This document shows, one piece after another, positions 1-6,929 of a DNA stretch of 15,095 bases (the first letter of the stretch is position 1; each line of letters opens with the position of its first letter). A model generated the notes under the pieces. It was not told where the DNA came from, searched no databases, and was given only the letters and a program-made list of their open reading frames with translations. A program made the position numbers and the translations under genes. This DNA is from Patescibacteria group bacterium (lineage in GTDB: Bacteria > Patescibacteriota > Minisyncoccia > Phycocordibacterales > UBA2100), in assembly GCA_015489565.1 (NCBI GenBank), contig WFZM01000011.1:1-15095 (forward strand). The letters run 5' to 3'.

Positions 1-635
1 CACTTGTTAATGACTCAAGTGATGAAGTAAAAGCTGTATTTGATGACTTTGTAGAAAAAGTAAAGTCAGCAGGACATGAAGTAGAAGATGTTGATATTCC
101 AATACTAAAAGAAGTCTTGGCGATTTATTATGTGCTTATTCCTGCGGAGGTGTCTTCAAATATGGCGCGCTATGACGGCTTGCGCTATGGTACAAAGGTG
201 GAGGGCAAAGATTTATGGGAAACATATCGCAAAAGTCGCGGAGAAGGCTTGGGGGACGAGGTAAAGCGCCGCATAATGCTCGGAACATATGTACTCTCTG
301 CAGGCTATGCAGACAAGTATTATGAAAAAGCACTGGCTTTGCGTGAAGAATTAAAGAGCGAGCTTGCAAAGCTTTATGAAGAATATGACTTTATCCTTAC
401 ACCAACCGCGCCTGTGGTTGCACCAAAGATAGGCTCATTAGGTGAAGATCCGCTTACAGAATACTTGATGGATATCTTTACGGTGACCGCAAACACGGCA
501 CAGGCCTGCGCTATATCAATCCCGGCGGGCAGTACACAAGAAGGGCTCCCAGTCGGCGCGCAATTTATGGCAGCGCCGGAGAAAGACGATATGCTTTTTG
601 ATGTGGCGAAGAAAGTATTAAATGAGAAATTATAA
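1..635 (+). CDS. gatA: Asp-tRNA(Asn)/Glu-tRNA(Gln) amidotransferase subunit A, C-terminal part
   Basis: This is the 3' end of gatA. The reading frame is open from base 3 and gives about 210 residues up to TAA at 633-635; the full family protein is near 480 residues. GatA is the amidase subunit that releases ammonia from glutamine so that GatB can convert Asp-tRNA(Asn) or Glu-tRNA(Gln) to the amide form. Visible family motifs, in order, are NMARYDGLRYG, EVKRRIMLGTYVLSAGY, LTPTAPVVAPKIG, the stretch TANTAQACAISIPAG and the end motif LPVGAQFMA. The Ser-cisSer-Lys catalytic centre lies upstream of the window and cannot be checked. An internal TTG at 117 could be mistaken for a start, but the upstream codons encode continuous GatA-like protein. 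Its partner gatB lies about 970 bases downstream rather than adjacent. Confidence 0.95.
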   Translation, partial: LVNDSSDEVKAVFDDFVEKVKSAGHEVEDVDIPILKEVLAIYYVLIPAEVSSNMARYDGLRYGTKVEGKDLWETYRKSRGEGLGDEVKRRIMLGTYVLSAGYADKYYEKALALREELKSELAKLYEEYDFILTPTAPVVAPKIGSLGEDPLTEYLMDIFTVTANTAQACAISIPAGSTQEGLPVGAQFMAAPEKDDMLFDVAKKVLNEKL

Positions 636-653
636 GTCTAAAATTAAATTGTT

Positions 654-863
654 ATGGGATTAGCATTCGGAGCACTATTTGGATTAATTGGGCCAATAAT
701 AGTTCTACTCTTGTTTATTTACATAATGATTTGGGACCATAATAGTTCAAGACTTGAATATAACACAAAGAAAACGCATAAAACACCGCAATGGTTGATG
801 CTACTTTTGTTTATACATCATTGTGATGGAGATTTATCACTTAAATGCAAATTTGCCGGGTGA
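654..863 (+). CDS. Small hypothetical membrane protein (69 aa)
   Basis: I do not recognise this ORF. It encodes 69 residues from ATG 654, only 18 bases after the gatA stop. One clear hydrophobic segment at about residues 4-27 ends in the polar stretch IWDHNSSRLEYNTKK. A second weaker one, WLMLLLFI, lies near residues 47-54. No Shine-Dalgarno is visible, and it could be read through from gatA. The last 41 bases overlap the next ORF in another frame. The tail after residue 55 looks less protein-like, so the two ORFs may be one frameshifted gene. It lies in an AT-rich island between gatA and gatB. It could be a real small membrane gene, a gene fragment or a chance ORF. Confidence 0.4.
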   Translation: MGLAFGALFGLIGPIIVLLLFIYIMIWDHNSSRLEYNTKKTHKTPQWLMLLLFIHHCDGDLSLKCKFAG

Positions 864-1254
864 ATATTCCTGGTTTCAAATATCTCTACTGAGTGCATTA
901 ATGAGTTTAATTATAATCCCAGTCCTCATTTTTGTTATAATATATAAGTTCTTTAAGCGTTTTTTGATAAGAAGACAGACTTTGCATCATGCTAAGATAA
1001 ATGACACAAAAACTTTTATTGCGCGTGAAAGCCAGGAGTTTGAATACAAGCAAGTTGCTACTATACATCGCGTGGAGCGTTTACTATTCCAAAGTGTTCC
1101 TTTATCGCTGGTTGCAGGAATTATAATACCGATTTTGACAATAATGTTGCCTTTTATGGAGCTAAGTTTATTTTTGTCAATCATGCTATTTACATATGCT
1201 GCGGGAGCACTTATAGGAGCTACAGTTATACATTTTATCTACCGAAAAAAATGA
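823..1254 (+). CDS. Hypothetical multi-pass membrane protein (143 aa)
   Basis: An unrecognised ORF starting at GTG 823 or ATG 826 and ending with TGA at 1252-1254. Three likely transmembrane helices are visible: about residues 19-43 (rich in I, L, V and F), 93-113 and 116-138. A basic loop of about 50 residues containing KRFLIRRQTLHHAK separates the first two and would by the positive-inside rule face the cytoplasm. No enzyme motif is seen. The start overlaps the previous ORF by 41 bases. In this frame there is a TGA at 796-798, so a longer single-frame product is excluded. Either it is translationally coupled to the upstream small ORF or both derive from one gene split by a frameshift. The base composition is more AT-rich than in gatA or gatB. 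Confidence 0.55.
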   Translation: MMEIYHLNANLPGEYSWFQISLLSALMSLIIIPVLIFVIIYKFFKRFLIRRQTLHHAKINDTKTFIARESQEFEYKQVATIHRVERLLFQSVPLSLVAGIIIPILTIMLPFMELSLFLSIMLFTYAAGALIGATVIHFIYRKK

Positions 1255-1326
1255 TTCGCAATATTATTTTATATTTGAATCAGGAACTTTATATAAATAA
1301 GCAGGGAGCATTAACAAGAGTGATGA

Positions 1327-1557
1327 ATATCGATACGAGCAACGGGTACAACGAATACACTGCTTAAATATCATCTGGATATTTCTGTTGACTTTACTGA
1401 GCACTTATTTAAGATTGATTTTAGTGAATTTACAGCTCAGATTAAAAAATAATTTTGAAAAGAAACCGAAAAGTTTAAATTACCAGATACAAAGAAAGAG
1501 AAACCATTGAATGCTTTAACCTGTTTGCTTATTTTAAAAAACCAAGAAATTAAGTAG
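1327..1557 (+). pseudogene. Decayed coding remnant between gatA and gatB
   Basis: This region has no intact gene, but one frame reads like degraded protein. From 1327 to 1449 it encodes a stretch that includes KYHLDISVDFTEHLFKIDF and FTAQIKK. It then meets stops at 1450 and 1456, and resumes with KFKLPDTKKEKPLNALTCLL and NQEIK before TAG at 1555. The amino-acid make-up is typical of real protein and both pieces are in the same frame, with no start codon of their own. A second open stretch in another frame (1301-1507, no ATG) overlaps it. I infer the remains of a short gene broken by point mutations, but I cannot name the family. It could also be chance, since the composition is AT-rich. Confidence 0.35.
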
Positions 1558-1570
1558 CGCAATAGAAAAA

Positions 1571-1599
1571 TTGAATAAATACAAAATTAAGTATATACT
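1571..1599 (+). promoter_or_regulatory. Predicted gatB promoter
   Basis: A -35 box TTGAAT (1571-1576) and a -10 box TATACT (1594-1599) are separated by 17 bases. The predicted transcript start is at about 1606-1607, directly before the gatB ATG at 1608. The gatB mRNA would therefore be leaderless, which fits the absence of a Shine-Dalgarno sequence. Confidence 0.65.
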
Positions 1600-1607
1600 A
1601 TTGAGTT

Positions 1608-3101
1608 ATGGAAATAAAAGGAAGAAAGACAGGCAAAACTTACTATCCGACAATCGGTCTTGAGATTCATGCCGAGATGAAAACAAAAACAAAGATGTTT
1701 TGCCGTTGCAAAAATGACCCATTTAATAGTGAGCCAAACACCAACATTTGCCCGGTCTGCACCGGCCAGCCCGGAGCACTTCCATTTGTAAACAAACAAG
1801 CGGTGAAAAATGTAATGATGGTTGGAGTAGCGCTGGGTAGCGATTTGGCAGACTTTTCTGAATTTGACCGCAAGAATTACTTTTACCCGGACATTCCCAA
1901 GGCGTATCAGATTTCGCAGTATCAATATCCACTTGTCTCAGGAGGCTCACTTGTGGGTGTGGAGCTTGAGCGTATCCACATGGAGGAGGACACGGCAACA
2001 AGCATTCACAAAGCCGACCGTTCACTTGTAGATTTTAATCGCTCAAGCGTGCCGCTTATGGAGCTTGTAACTCGTCCTGTGATACATGATGCAGAGACTG
2101 CGGTAAAATTTGCAAGAGAGCTTCAGCTTCTACTTCGCACACTTGGAGTATCCGGTGCTTCGCTTGAGAAGGGTGAAATGCGTATTGAAGCAAACGTTTC
2201 CGTATCTGAGCACGGCTATTTTGATGGCGATTTTTCAAAACTTGGCACAAAAACAGAAGTAAAAAACATGAGCTCCTTTAAAATGGTGGCTAAAGCCATT
2301 GAATATGAACTAAAGCGCCAAGTTGCCATTTTAGAGGGCGAGAGTGATGAAAAACTCATTCAAGAGACTCGTGGCTGGGACGACAACAAAGGCGTGACTT
2401 TCAGTCAAAGGAGTAAAGAGACGGCAGATGATTATCGCTATTTCCCGGACCCGGATATACCAAAGTATAAGTTTTCGGATTTACCGGAGTTTTCTCGTGA
2501 GGAGCTTGAAAAAGAGTTGCCGGAGCTTCCATGGCAGACAAGAGAGCGCTTTTTAAGAGATTTTAATCTTAAAGAAGAAGACATTGAGTTTTATTTGCAA
2601 AACCCAGAGTTTAAAGAACTTTTTGAGGAGGGCGTGGTCGCACTTGAAAGTGTGGATGATTACAAAAAACTATCAAACTATCTTACAAGTGATCTGGCAG
2701 GTTTTCAGAAGAATCCACCGCGTGAGCTTCGTGAAAGTGCAGATGCTGAAAAAGCGAGCTTAGAAAATGTATCCGGCAAGGAATTGGCAGAGATTATAAA
2801 AATGCTTTCCGAAGGCTTGTTATCAAGCCGTGGTGCCAAAGATATTTTGCTTGGGCTTTACAAAGCGGGGGGTCAGGCACGCAAGATAGCAGATGAGAAA
2901 AATTTGCTTCAGAAGTCAGACGAAGGCGAGCTTAAAAATATAGCGGAGCAGATTATAAAAGATAACCCTAAGCAGGTGGAGCAATACAAAGCAGGCGAGG
3001 AGAAACTTCTGCAATACTTTATAGGCCAGGGAATGAAAGCGACACAAGGAAGTGCAAATCCGGGGGTCTTGGCTAAAATTTTCAAGGAGCTACTTACTTA
3101 G
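1608..3101 (+). CDS. gatB: Asp-tRNA(Asn)/Glu-tRNA(Gln) amidotransferase subunit B
   Basis: A full-length GatB of 497 residues; the family is usually 470-500. It binds the mischarged tRNA, phosphorylates the Asp or Glu side chain with ATP and transfers ammonia delivered from GatA. The catalytic cradle starts with GLEIHAEMKTKTKMFC. A CxC (C32, C34) and CPVC (C48, C51) pair form the zinc site found in many GatB proteins. Further hallmarks are KNYFYPDIPKAYQISQYQYP, the TKTEVKNMSSFK motif and DYRYFPDPDIP. The C-terminal 150 residues match the GatB/YqeY tRNA-binding domain, including GLLSSRGAKDILL. The start at ATG 1608 is chosen because a promoter ends just before it and the conserved part begins about 15 residues in. 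It has its own predicted promoter and is separated from gatA by a degraded AT-rich interval. Confidence 0.97.
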   Translation: MEIKGRKTGKTYYPTIGLEIHAEMKTKTKMFCRCKNDPFNSEPNTNICPVCTGQPGALPFVNKQAVKNVMMVGVALGSDLADFSEFDRKNYFYPDIPKAYQISQYQYPLVSGGSLVGVELERIHMEEDTATSIHKADRSLVDFNRSSVPLMELVTRPVIHDAETAVKFARELQLLLRTLGVSGASLEKGEMRIEANVSVSEHGYFDGDFSKLGTKTEVKNMSSFKMVAKAIEYELKRQVAILEGESDEKLIQETRGWDDNKGVTFSQRSKETADDYRYFPDPDIPKYKFSDLPEFSREELEKELPELPWQTRERFLRDFNLKEEDIEFYLQNPEFKELFEEGVVALESVDDYKKLSNYLTSDLAGFQKNPPRELRESADAEKASLENVSGKELAEIIKMLSEGLLSSRGAKDILLGLYKAGGQARKIADEKNLLQKSDEGELKNIAEQIIKDNPKQVEQYKAGEEKLLQYFIGQGMKATQGSANPGVLAKIFKELLT

Positions 3102-3132
3102 CTCTACAAATACAATTCTTCAAATTGTCAAC

Positions 3133-3162
3133 TTGGCAAGCGGTGTAGCTTTGGTATATAAT
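3133..3162 (+). promoter_or_regulatory. Predicted promoter of the HEPN-like gene
   Basis: A -35 box TTGGCA (3133-3138) and a consensus -10 TATAAT (3157-3162) are 18 bases apart. Predicted initiation is near 3169, giving a leader of only about 8 bases before ATG 3177. No Shine-Dalgarno is present. Confidence 0.65.
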
Positions 3163-3176
3163 CCAAATATATAGTT

Positions 3177-3812
3177 ATGCCAAGTGATAATTTAAATATG
3201 GCAAATGAAATATTTGCTGACTTGCCGAGCGATAATGCGGCCTTAGTCGCCAGTTTTAATTTGAGCAATATTTTTGACTTCATCCAGAATATTTATTTTT
3301 TATTTTTAATAATTTTTATTGTTACCTCGCTTCTTTTGTATGCCGCTTTACAGTATTTGAAAATTCTACTTAAAAAACATCTGAAAATAGAAGAAAAATT
3401 TTACAAGTCCCAAAAAAGATCAGAGCTGGCAGAAATTTTGCTGGCCGAGGACTCAAGAGAGTCGACGAACGAAGCAAAAGATAGCGAGCCGGGACTGCTC
3501 TCTCACCTGAAAACTCTGGAGAAATATTTAGACTCAGACAGATATGAGGATTGGCGTACCGCTATTTTTGAGGCAGATCTTTTACTCAAGAAGCTTTTGC
3601 TAAAGCATGGAGTGCCCAATGGCACTTTAGGTCAAATGCTCAAGAGTCTTCAAGATAAAGATTTTAAATACTTGGAAGAAGCCTGGGAGGCGCATAAGTT
3701 CAGAAATCTTTTGGCGCACAGCTTTATGGAAGACAAAAGGCCAAGAGAGGAGTTTCTAAAGGCATTTAAACTCTACGAGCTAATTTTTAAAAATTTGGAC
3801 ATTGATAAATAA
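3177..3812 (+). CDS. Membrane-anchored protein with HEPN-like C-terminal domain
   Basis: A 211-residue protein of a kind I associate with Parcubacterial genomes, without a known function. One strong transmembrane helix lies at about residues 38-61, followed by a lysine-rich stretch (KILLKKHLK). This suggests that the C-terminal part faces the cytoplasm. A charged region of about 40 residues leads into a helical domain from about residue 108 to the end. That domain contains YEDWRTAIFEADLLLKKLL and then EEAWEAHKFRNLLAHSF. The segment R176-N177-x3-H181 matches the Rx4H motif typical of HEPN domains, many of which are RNases in toxin, CRISPR or RNA-processing systems; others are non-catalytic. 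No antitoxin gene lies next to it, so a toxin role is not indicated. It has its own promoter, and another strong promoter lies within its last codons. Confidence 0.8.
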   Translation: MPSDNLNMANEIFADLPSDNAALVASFNLSNIFDFIQNIYFLFLIIFIVTSLLLYAALQYLKILLKKHLKIEEKFYKSQKRSELAEILLAEDSRESTNEAKDSEPGLLSHLKTLEKYLDSDRYEDWRTAIFEADLLLKKLLLKHGVPNGTLGQMLKSLQDKDFKYLEEAWEAHKFRNLLAHSFMEDKRPREEFLKAFKLYELIFKNLDIDK

Positions 3813-3823
3813 TATGTTATAAT
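3795..3823 (+). promoter_or_regulatory. Strong promoter overlapping the 3' end of the HEPN-like gene
   Basis: TTGGAC (3795-3800) and TATAAT (3818-3823) are 17 bases apart, and TGT directly before the -10 makes it an extended -10 promoter. It is the best match to the housekeeping consensus in the window. Initiation would fall near 3830. No large ORF follows; an intrinsic terminator ends at about 3890-3896. Confidence 0.65.
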
Positions 3824-3829
3824 ACACTC

Positions 3830-3896
3830 GTGCCGCAAAGGTGCGTAAAAACGAAAATCGCAAAAAACACCTCCTTCGGAGGGGTTTTTTGTTTTT
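3830..3896 (+). ncRNA. Candidate small RNA or attenuated leader upstream of secA
   Basis: The strong promoter at 3795-3823 and the terminator at 3862-3890 would give a transcript of about 65 bases. AGGTG at 3839-3843 can pair with CACCT at 3868-3872, which overlaps the left arm of the terminator stem. Two exclusive folds are therefore possible, as in an attenuator. A 22-codon reading frame (GTG 3830 to TAA 3896-3898) also spans it but mostly translates the terminator. A free small RNA and a regulated secA leader are both possible. Confidence 0.4.
3862..3890 (+). terminator. Intrinsic terminator, probably bidirectional
   Basis: The core stem is CCTCC (3870-3874) and GGAGG (3878-3882) around a TTC loop. 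An A6 run (3862-3867) lies before it and a T6 run (3885-3890) after it, so it could work on either strand. A second T5 run follows at 3892-3896. Confidence 0.75.
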
Positions 3897-3929
3897 AAGG
3901 TGTGGCAAAGCGAAGCTTTGCCACACCTT
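3897..3929. repeat. Perfect 15-bp inverted repeat with GAA loop
   Basis: AAGGTGTGGCAAAGC (3897-3911) is followed by GAA and its exact reverse complement (3915-3929). It begins directly after the T-run of the preceding terminator. The sequence after it is TGTAATAA, so it lacks a proper U-tract and is not a classic terminator. It could be a REP-like palindrome, an RNA-processing site or a backup stop signal. I found no second copy in the window. Confidence 0.7.
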
Positions 3930-3989
3930 TGTAATAACAAGAAGAACACATTTTTCATAAAATTTAAAGTGGCTATAAGTTCCTCTTTG

Positions 3990-3998
3990 TGTTATACT
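3990..3998 (+). promoter_or_regulatory. Predicted secA promoter (extended -10)
   Basis: TGTTATACT holds TGn directly before TATACT (3993-3998). No good -35 box is found at the usual distance, which is common for extended -10 promoters. Initiation at about 4004-4006 would place the 5' end of the mRNA at the base of the leader hairpin. Confidence 0.55.
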
Positions 3999-4007
3999 AA
4001 ACTTGCA

Positions 4008-4086
4008 TTGCACCTAATACAGAGGGCGGCGGCACTCATATAGATTTTCGTTTGGAGCTCGCACCCGTCCTCTGTATTGGGTGCAA
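4008..4086 (+). promoter_or_regulatory. Long hairpin in the secA 5' leader
   Basis: TTGCACCTAATACAGAGG (4008-4025) pairs with its complement at 4069-4086 with one U-G wobble. Pairing continues through G4026-T4068 (wobble) and CGG (4027-4029) with CCG (4065-4067). This makes 22 uninterrupted pairs with a 35-base apical loop (4030-4064) that ends in GAGCTCGCAC. The hairpin starts where transcription is predicted to begin and ends 9 bases before the likely secA start at 4096. Such stability suggests a cis-regulatory or mRNA-stabilising structure, possibly sensing secretion status. That role is inference, and I recognise no named RNA family. Confidence 0.6.
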
Positions 4087-4095
4087 ATTAAGCTT

Positions 4096-6603
4096 ATGTT
4101 AAATATTTTAAAACCTATACAAAATTTAGTAGACCCTAACCGAAAAGCTTTTAGACAAGCTCAGGCTGTGGTCCCCAAGGTGAATGCTTTTGAAGAAAAA
4201 ATATCTTCTTTGAGTGATGAAGAATTAAAAGAGAAAACAAATGAGTTTAAAACTCGCTTAAGCGACGGGGAGTCACTAGATGACCTGCTTCCAGAGGCTT
4301 TCGCGGTGGTAAGAGAAGCGGCAAAACGCACTCTAAATATGCGTCATTTTGATGTTCAGCTCATAGGAGGGGCTGTACTGCATTATGGAAATATAGCGGA
4401 AATGAAAACAGGAGAGGGTAAGACCTTGGTAGCAACTTTACCGGCTTATCTAAACGCTCTTGAAGGTAAAGGTGTGCATGTGGTGACTGTTAACGATTAT
4501 TTGTCTAGGCGTGATGCAGTATGGATGGGGCAAATATATGATTTTTTGGGGCTAAGTGTTGGAATTATAAATCACGAAAGCTCTTTTTTATATGACCCTG
4601 AGCACCAAGAAAAAGACGAAGAACGAGATAAAGAAGGTTACCACAAGGTTGTCTACGACTTTTTAAAACCTGTAACTCGTAGGCAAGCTTACGAGGCAGA
4701 CATAACCTACGGAACCAATCAAGAATTCGGCTTTGATTATTTAAGAGATAACCTCGCTTACTCTAAGTATGAGCTAAGGCAAAGAGAGCACAATTTTGCT
4801 ATTGTTGATGAGATAGATTCTATTTTGATAGATGAGGCAAGAACCCCACTTATAATTTCCGCGCCGGCTCAGGAAGCCGAGAAGCTCTATACTCAATTTG
4901 CCGCCATAGCCAGAACTTTACAAAAAGGCGTGGATTATGAGGTGGATGAGAAAATGCGCGCGGTCCAAATAACAGACGAAGGTATATCCAAAGTGGAAAG
5001 AAGTCTCGGTATCTCTAACCTTTACACTGAAGCCGGACTAAAAATGGTTCACCACTTGGAAAATGCCATTAAAGCAAAGGCTTTATATGAAAAAGATCGC
5101 GACTATGTAATCCGAGATGGCGAGGTGGTGATAGTTGATGAGTTTACCGGACGCATGCAGCCCGGCAGACGCTGGAGCGAAGGCCTGCATCAGGCTATAG
5201 AGGCCAAAGAGGGCGTTGAAATCAAGCAAGAATCGCGCACTTACGCCTCAGTTACTTATCAAAATTATTTCCGTCTTTACAAAAAACTATCCGGTATGAC
5301 CGGTACAGCCGAGACCTCGTCGGAAGAATTCTTTAAAGTTTATGGTCTAAATACGGTAATAATACCTACTAATGTTCCAAGCAAGAGAATAGATCATAAC
5401 GATCTTATTTTTCAGACAGAAAGGGGTAAATTTAAAGCCCTGGCTCGTAAAGTAAAAGAATTGCAAGAAAAAGGACAGCCGGTACTGATAGGTACTGTAT
5501 CTGTAGAGAAGAATGAGCTTTTGAGCAGTTACCTTAAGCAAGCCGGTATAAAGCATGAAATTTTAAATGCCAAGAATCACGAGCGCGAAGGAGAGATTAT
5601 AGCCGAGGCTGGACGAAAAGGGGCGGTAACGGTAGCCACTAACATGGCCGGGCGTGGAGTAGATATTAAACTGGGAGGCTCGGACGCCGGTAAAGAAGAG
5701 CAAGAAGAAATAAGATCTCTCGGCGGTCTTTTTGTGATAGGTACCGAGCGGCATGAGGCGCGTCGTATAGATAACCAGCTTCGGGGACGTGCGGGAAGGC
5801 AGGGTGATCCCGGGGAGACGCAGTTTTATGTTTCATTGGAAGATACCCTAATGAGAGTATTTGCGGGTGATGTTGTAAAAAATATGATGGGTAAGTTTGG
5901 TATTCCCGAGGACGAGCCTATTAATCACAAAATGATAACTCGCACTTTAGAGTCTGCCCAAAAGAAGATAGAAGGAATGCATTTTGATGCTCGCAAACAG
6001 ACCCTTGCCTTTGACGATGTTTTAAATAAGCAACGAAAAGCTATTTACCGTAAACGTCAAGAAATGCTAAACGCCGAGGATAAAGATGTGATGGATATAG
6101 TACTAAAAGAGGTCTCCTCAAATGAATCAGTAAACCGAGATGAGCTTAAAAAACTACAGGATTTGAATGAAAAATTGGAAAAAGAAGAAGATACCAGAAT
6201 TATAAACGCGCTAAGACGAGCATATTTGCAATTAATTGATCTTGCATGGGTGGACCACCTAGAGACTATGGACCATCTGCGGAACTCGGTAAATCTACGC
6301 GCCTTTGGACAACGAGATCCACTGGTGGAGTACAAAAAAGAGGCCCTTCGTTTATTTAGAGATTTGCAAGATAATTTTGCTTATAGGCTAAGCCAAGTTA
6401 TACCTCAGATAATAGAAGAAAACATGAAGGCCAAAGAGCAAGCCGCCTTAAATAAAGCACAAGAAAATTCCGAGAGGATCTCTAAAGTGGCCCTGGGCGT
6501 CAATCAACAAGATGCTCAAAATGCTAAAAAGCCGGGCAGGAATGACCCTTGTCCTTGCGGTAGTGGCAAAAAATTCAAAAAGTGCTGTGGGGCAAATATT
6601 TAA
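4096..6603 (+). CDS. secA: Preprotein translocase ATPase SecA
   Basis: SecA is the ATP-driven motor that pushes unfolded secretory proteins through SecYEG. From ATG 4096 the protein has about 835 residues, a normal length. Motif I (Walker A) MKTGEGKT lies near residues 103-110. Next come TVNDYLSRRDAVWMG, ITYGTNQEFGFDYLRDNL, the DEAD-like DEIDSILIDEARTPL, GMTGTAETSSEEF, TVATNMAGRGVDIKLGG and the motif VI region QLRGRAGRQGDPGE. The C-terminus has the SEC-C zinc motif CPCGSGKKFKKCC. Between GLSVGII and ADITYGTN there is a charged insert of about 40 residues (with HESSFLYDPEHQEKDEERDK) that E. coli SecA lacks and that I associate with Parcubacterial SecA. A GTG at 4081 would add five residues but lies inside the leader hairpin, so I prefer ATG 4096. 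A terminator follows at 6627. Confidence 0.97.
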   Translation: MLNILKPIQNLVDPNRKAFRQAQAVVPKVNAFEEKISSLSDEELKEKTNEFKTRLSDGESLDDLLPEAFAVVREAAKRTLNMRHFDVQLIGGAVLHYGNIAEMKTGEGKTLVATLPAYLNALEGKGVHVVTVNDYLSRRDAVWMGQIYDFLGLSVGIINHESSFLYDPEHQEKDEERDKEGYHKVVYDFLKPVTRRQAYEADITYGTNQEFGFDYLRDNLAYSKYELRQREHNFAIVDEIDSILIDEARTPLIISAPAQEAEKLYTQFAAIARTLQKGVDYEVDEKMRAVQITDEGISKVERSLGISNLYTEAGLKMVHHLENAIKAKALYEKDRDYVIRDGEVVIVDEFTGRMQPGRRWSEGLHQAIEAKEGVEIKQESRTYASVTYQNYFRLYKKLSGMTGTAETSSEEFFKVYGLNTVIIPTNVPSKRIDHNDLIFQTERGKFKALARKVKELQEKGQPVLIGTVSVEKNELLSSYLKQAGIKHEILNAKNHEREGEIIAEAGRKGAVTVATNMAGRGVDIKLGGSDAGKEEQEEIRSLGGLFVIGTERHEARRIDNQLRGRAGRQGDPGETQFYVSLEDTLMRVFAGDVVKNMMGKFGIPEDEPINHKMITRTLESAQKKIEGMHFDARKQTLAFDDVLNKQRKAIYRKRQEMLNAEDKDVMDIVLKEVSSNESVNRDELKKLQDLNEKLEKEEDTRIINALRRAYLQLIDLAWVDHLETMDHLRNSVNLRAFGQRDPLVEYKKEALRLFRDLQDNFAYRLSQVIPQIIEENMKAKEQAALNKAQENSERISKVALGVNQQDAQNAKKPGRNDPCPCGSGKKFKKCCGANI

Positions 6604-6626
6604 AGTGCTAAAAACTTCAAAGCTTC

Positions 6627-6653
6627 AAAACGCAGCCGTCAGCTGCGTTTTTT
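6627..6653 (+). terminator. Intrinsic terminator of secA
   Basis: CGCAGC (6631-6636) and GCTGCG (6642-6647) form a stem around CGTCA. Flanking A4 and T6 runs extend the pairing and give the U-tract. It lies 24 bases after the secA stop. Confidence 0.85.
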
Positions 6654-6929
6654 GCTTGTGGGCCGTAGCAGAGACGTATGAAATAAAACATGGCCTCACT
6701 CCCTCTAGTCTGAGAAGTTAAGTCATGATATAAAACAGCTTTCAGCTCACAGCTTAATACATAGTAAAGTGGTTTATGGATGCAGCCCTCAACCCAACGG
6801 CCTAGAGCCTTTCATGGTTTATTATAAACTTTAAAGCTAAGCCTTGCCTAAGTATAAAATTTATCCCGTACAAAAATAAGTATAATTTTATTTTGCCCTT
6901 GCTAAAACTTGTGTTAATATAAACACTGT
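6654..6929. other. Non-coding interval between secA and the holin-like gene
   Basis: No convincing gene or RNA gene is visible. Three CAGCT words lie close together at 6733-6752, AAAGTGGTTTAT (about 6765) is loosely mirrored by ATAAACTTT (about 6825), and GTTTAT-T-ATAAAC forms a small palindrome near 6818-6830. TATAAT at 6881-6886 has no good -35 box. I assign no function to these. Confidence 0.4.
6912..6920 (+). promoter_or_regulatory. Predicted promoter of the holin-like/obg operon
   Basis: TGTTAATAT contains TGn before TAATAT (6915-6920), with a weak -35 TTTGCC (6892-6897) 17 bases upstream. Initiation near 6927 would leave almost no leader before ATG 6930. TATAAA at 6918-6923 overlaps it and would give an exactly leaderless start. 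Confidence 0.5.

Noticed and set aside
3830..3898. Leaderless 22-codon peptide gene (GTG 3830 to TAA)
   Set aside because: Over half of it translates the terminator hairpin and T-run, and no conserved feature is visible. The non-coding reading is simpler.
4008..4086. Integron attC site or SRP RNA for the hairpin before secA
   Set aside because: The outer arms read ACCTAAT/ATTGGGT and lack the RYYYAAC/GTTRRRY core of attC, and there is no integrase. The conserved SRP apical motif with GGAAGGAAGCAGC is absent.
4081..4095. GTG at 4081 as the secA start
   Set aside because: It adds only five residues and lies within the right arm of the leader hairpin. ATG 4096 just after the hairpin is more plausible.
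6512..6721. 69-codon ORF across the secA 3' end
   Set aside because: It is a frame shadow of the SecA zinc-motif region that runs through the terminator.
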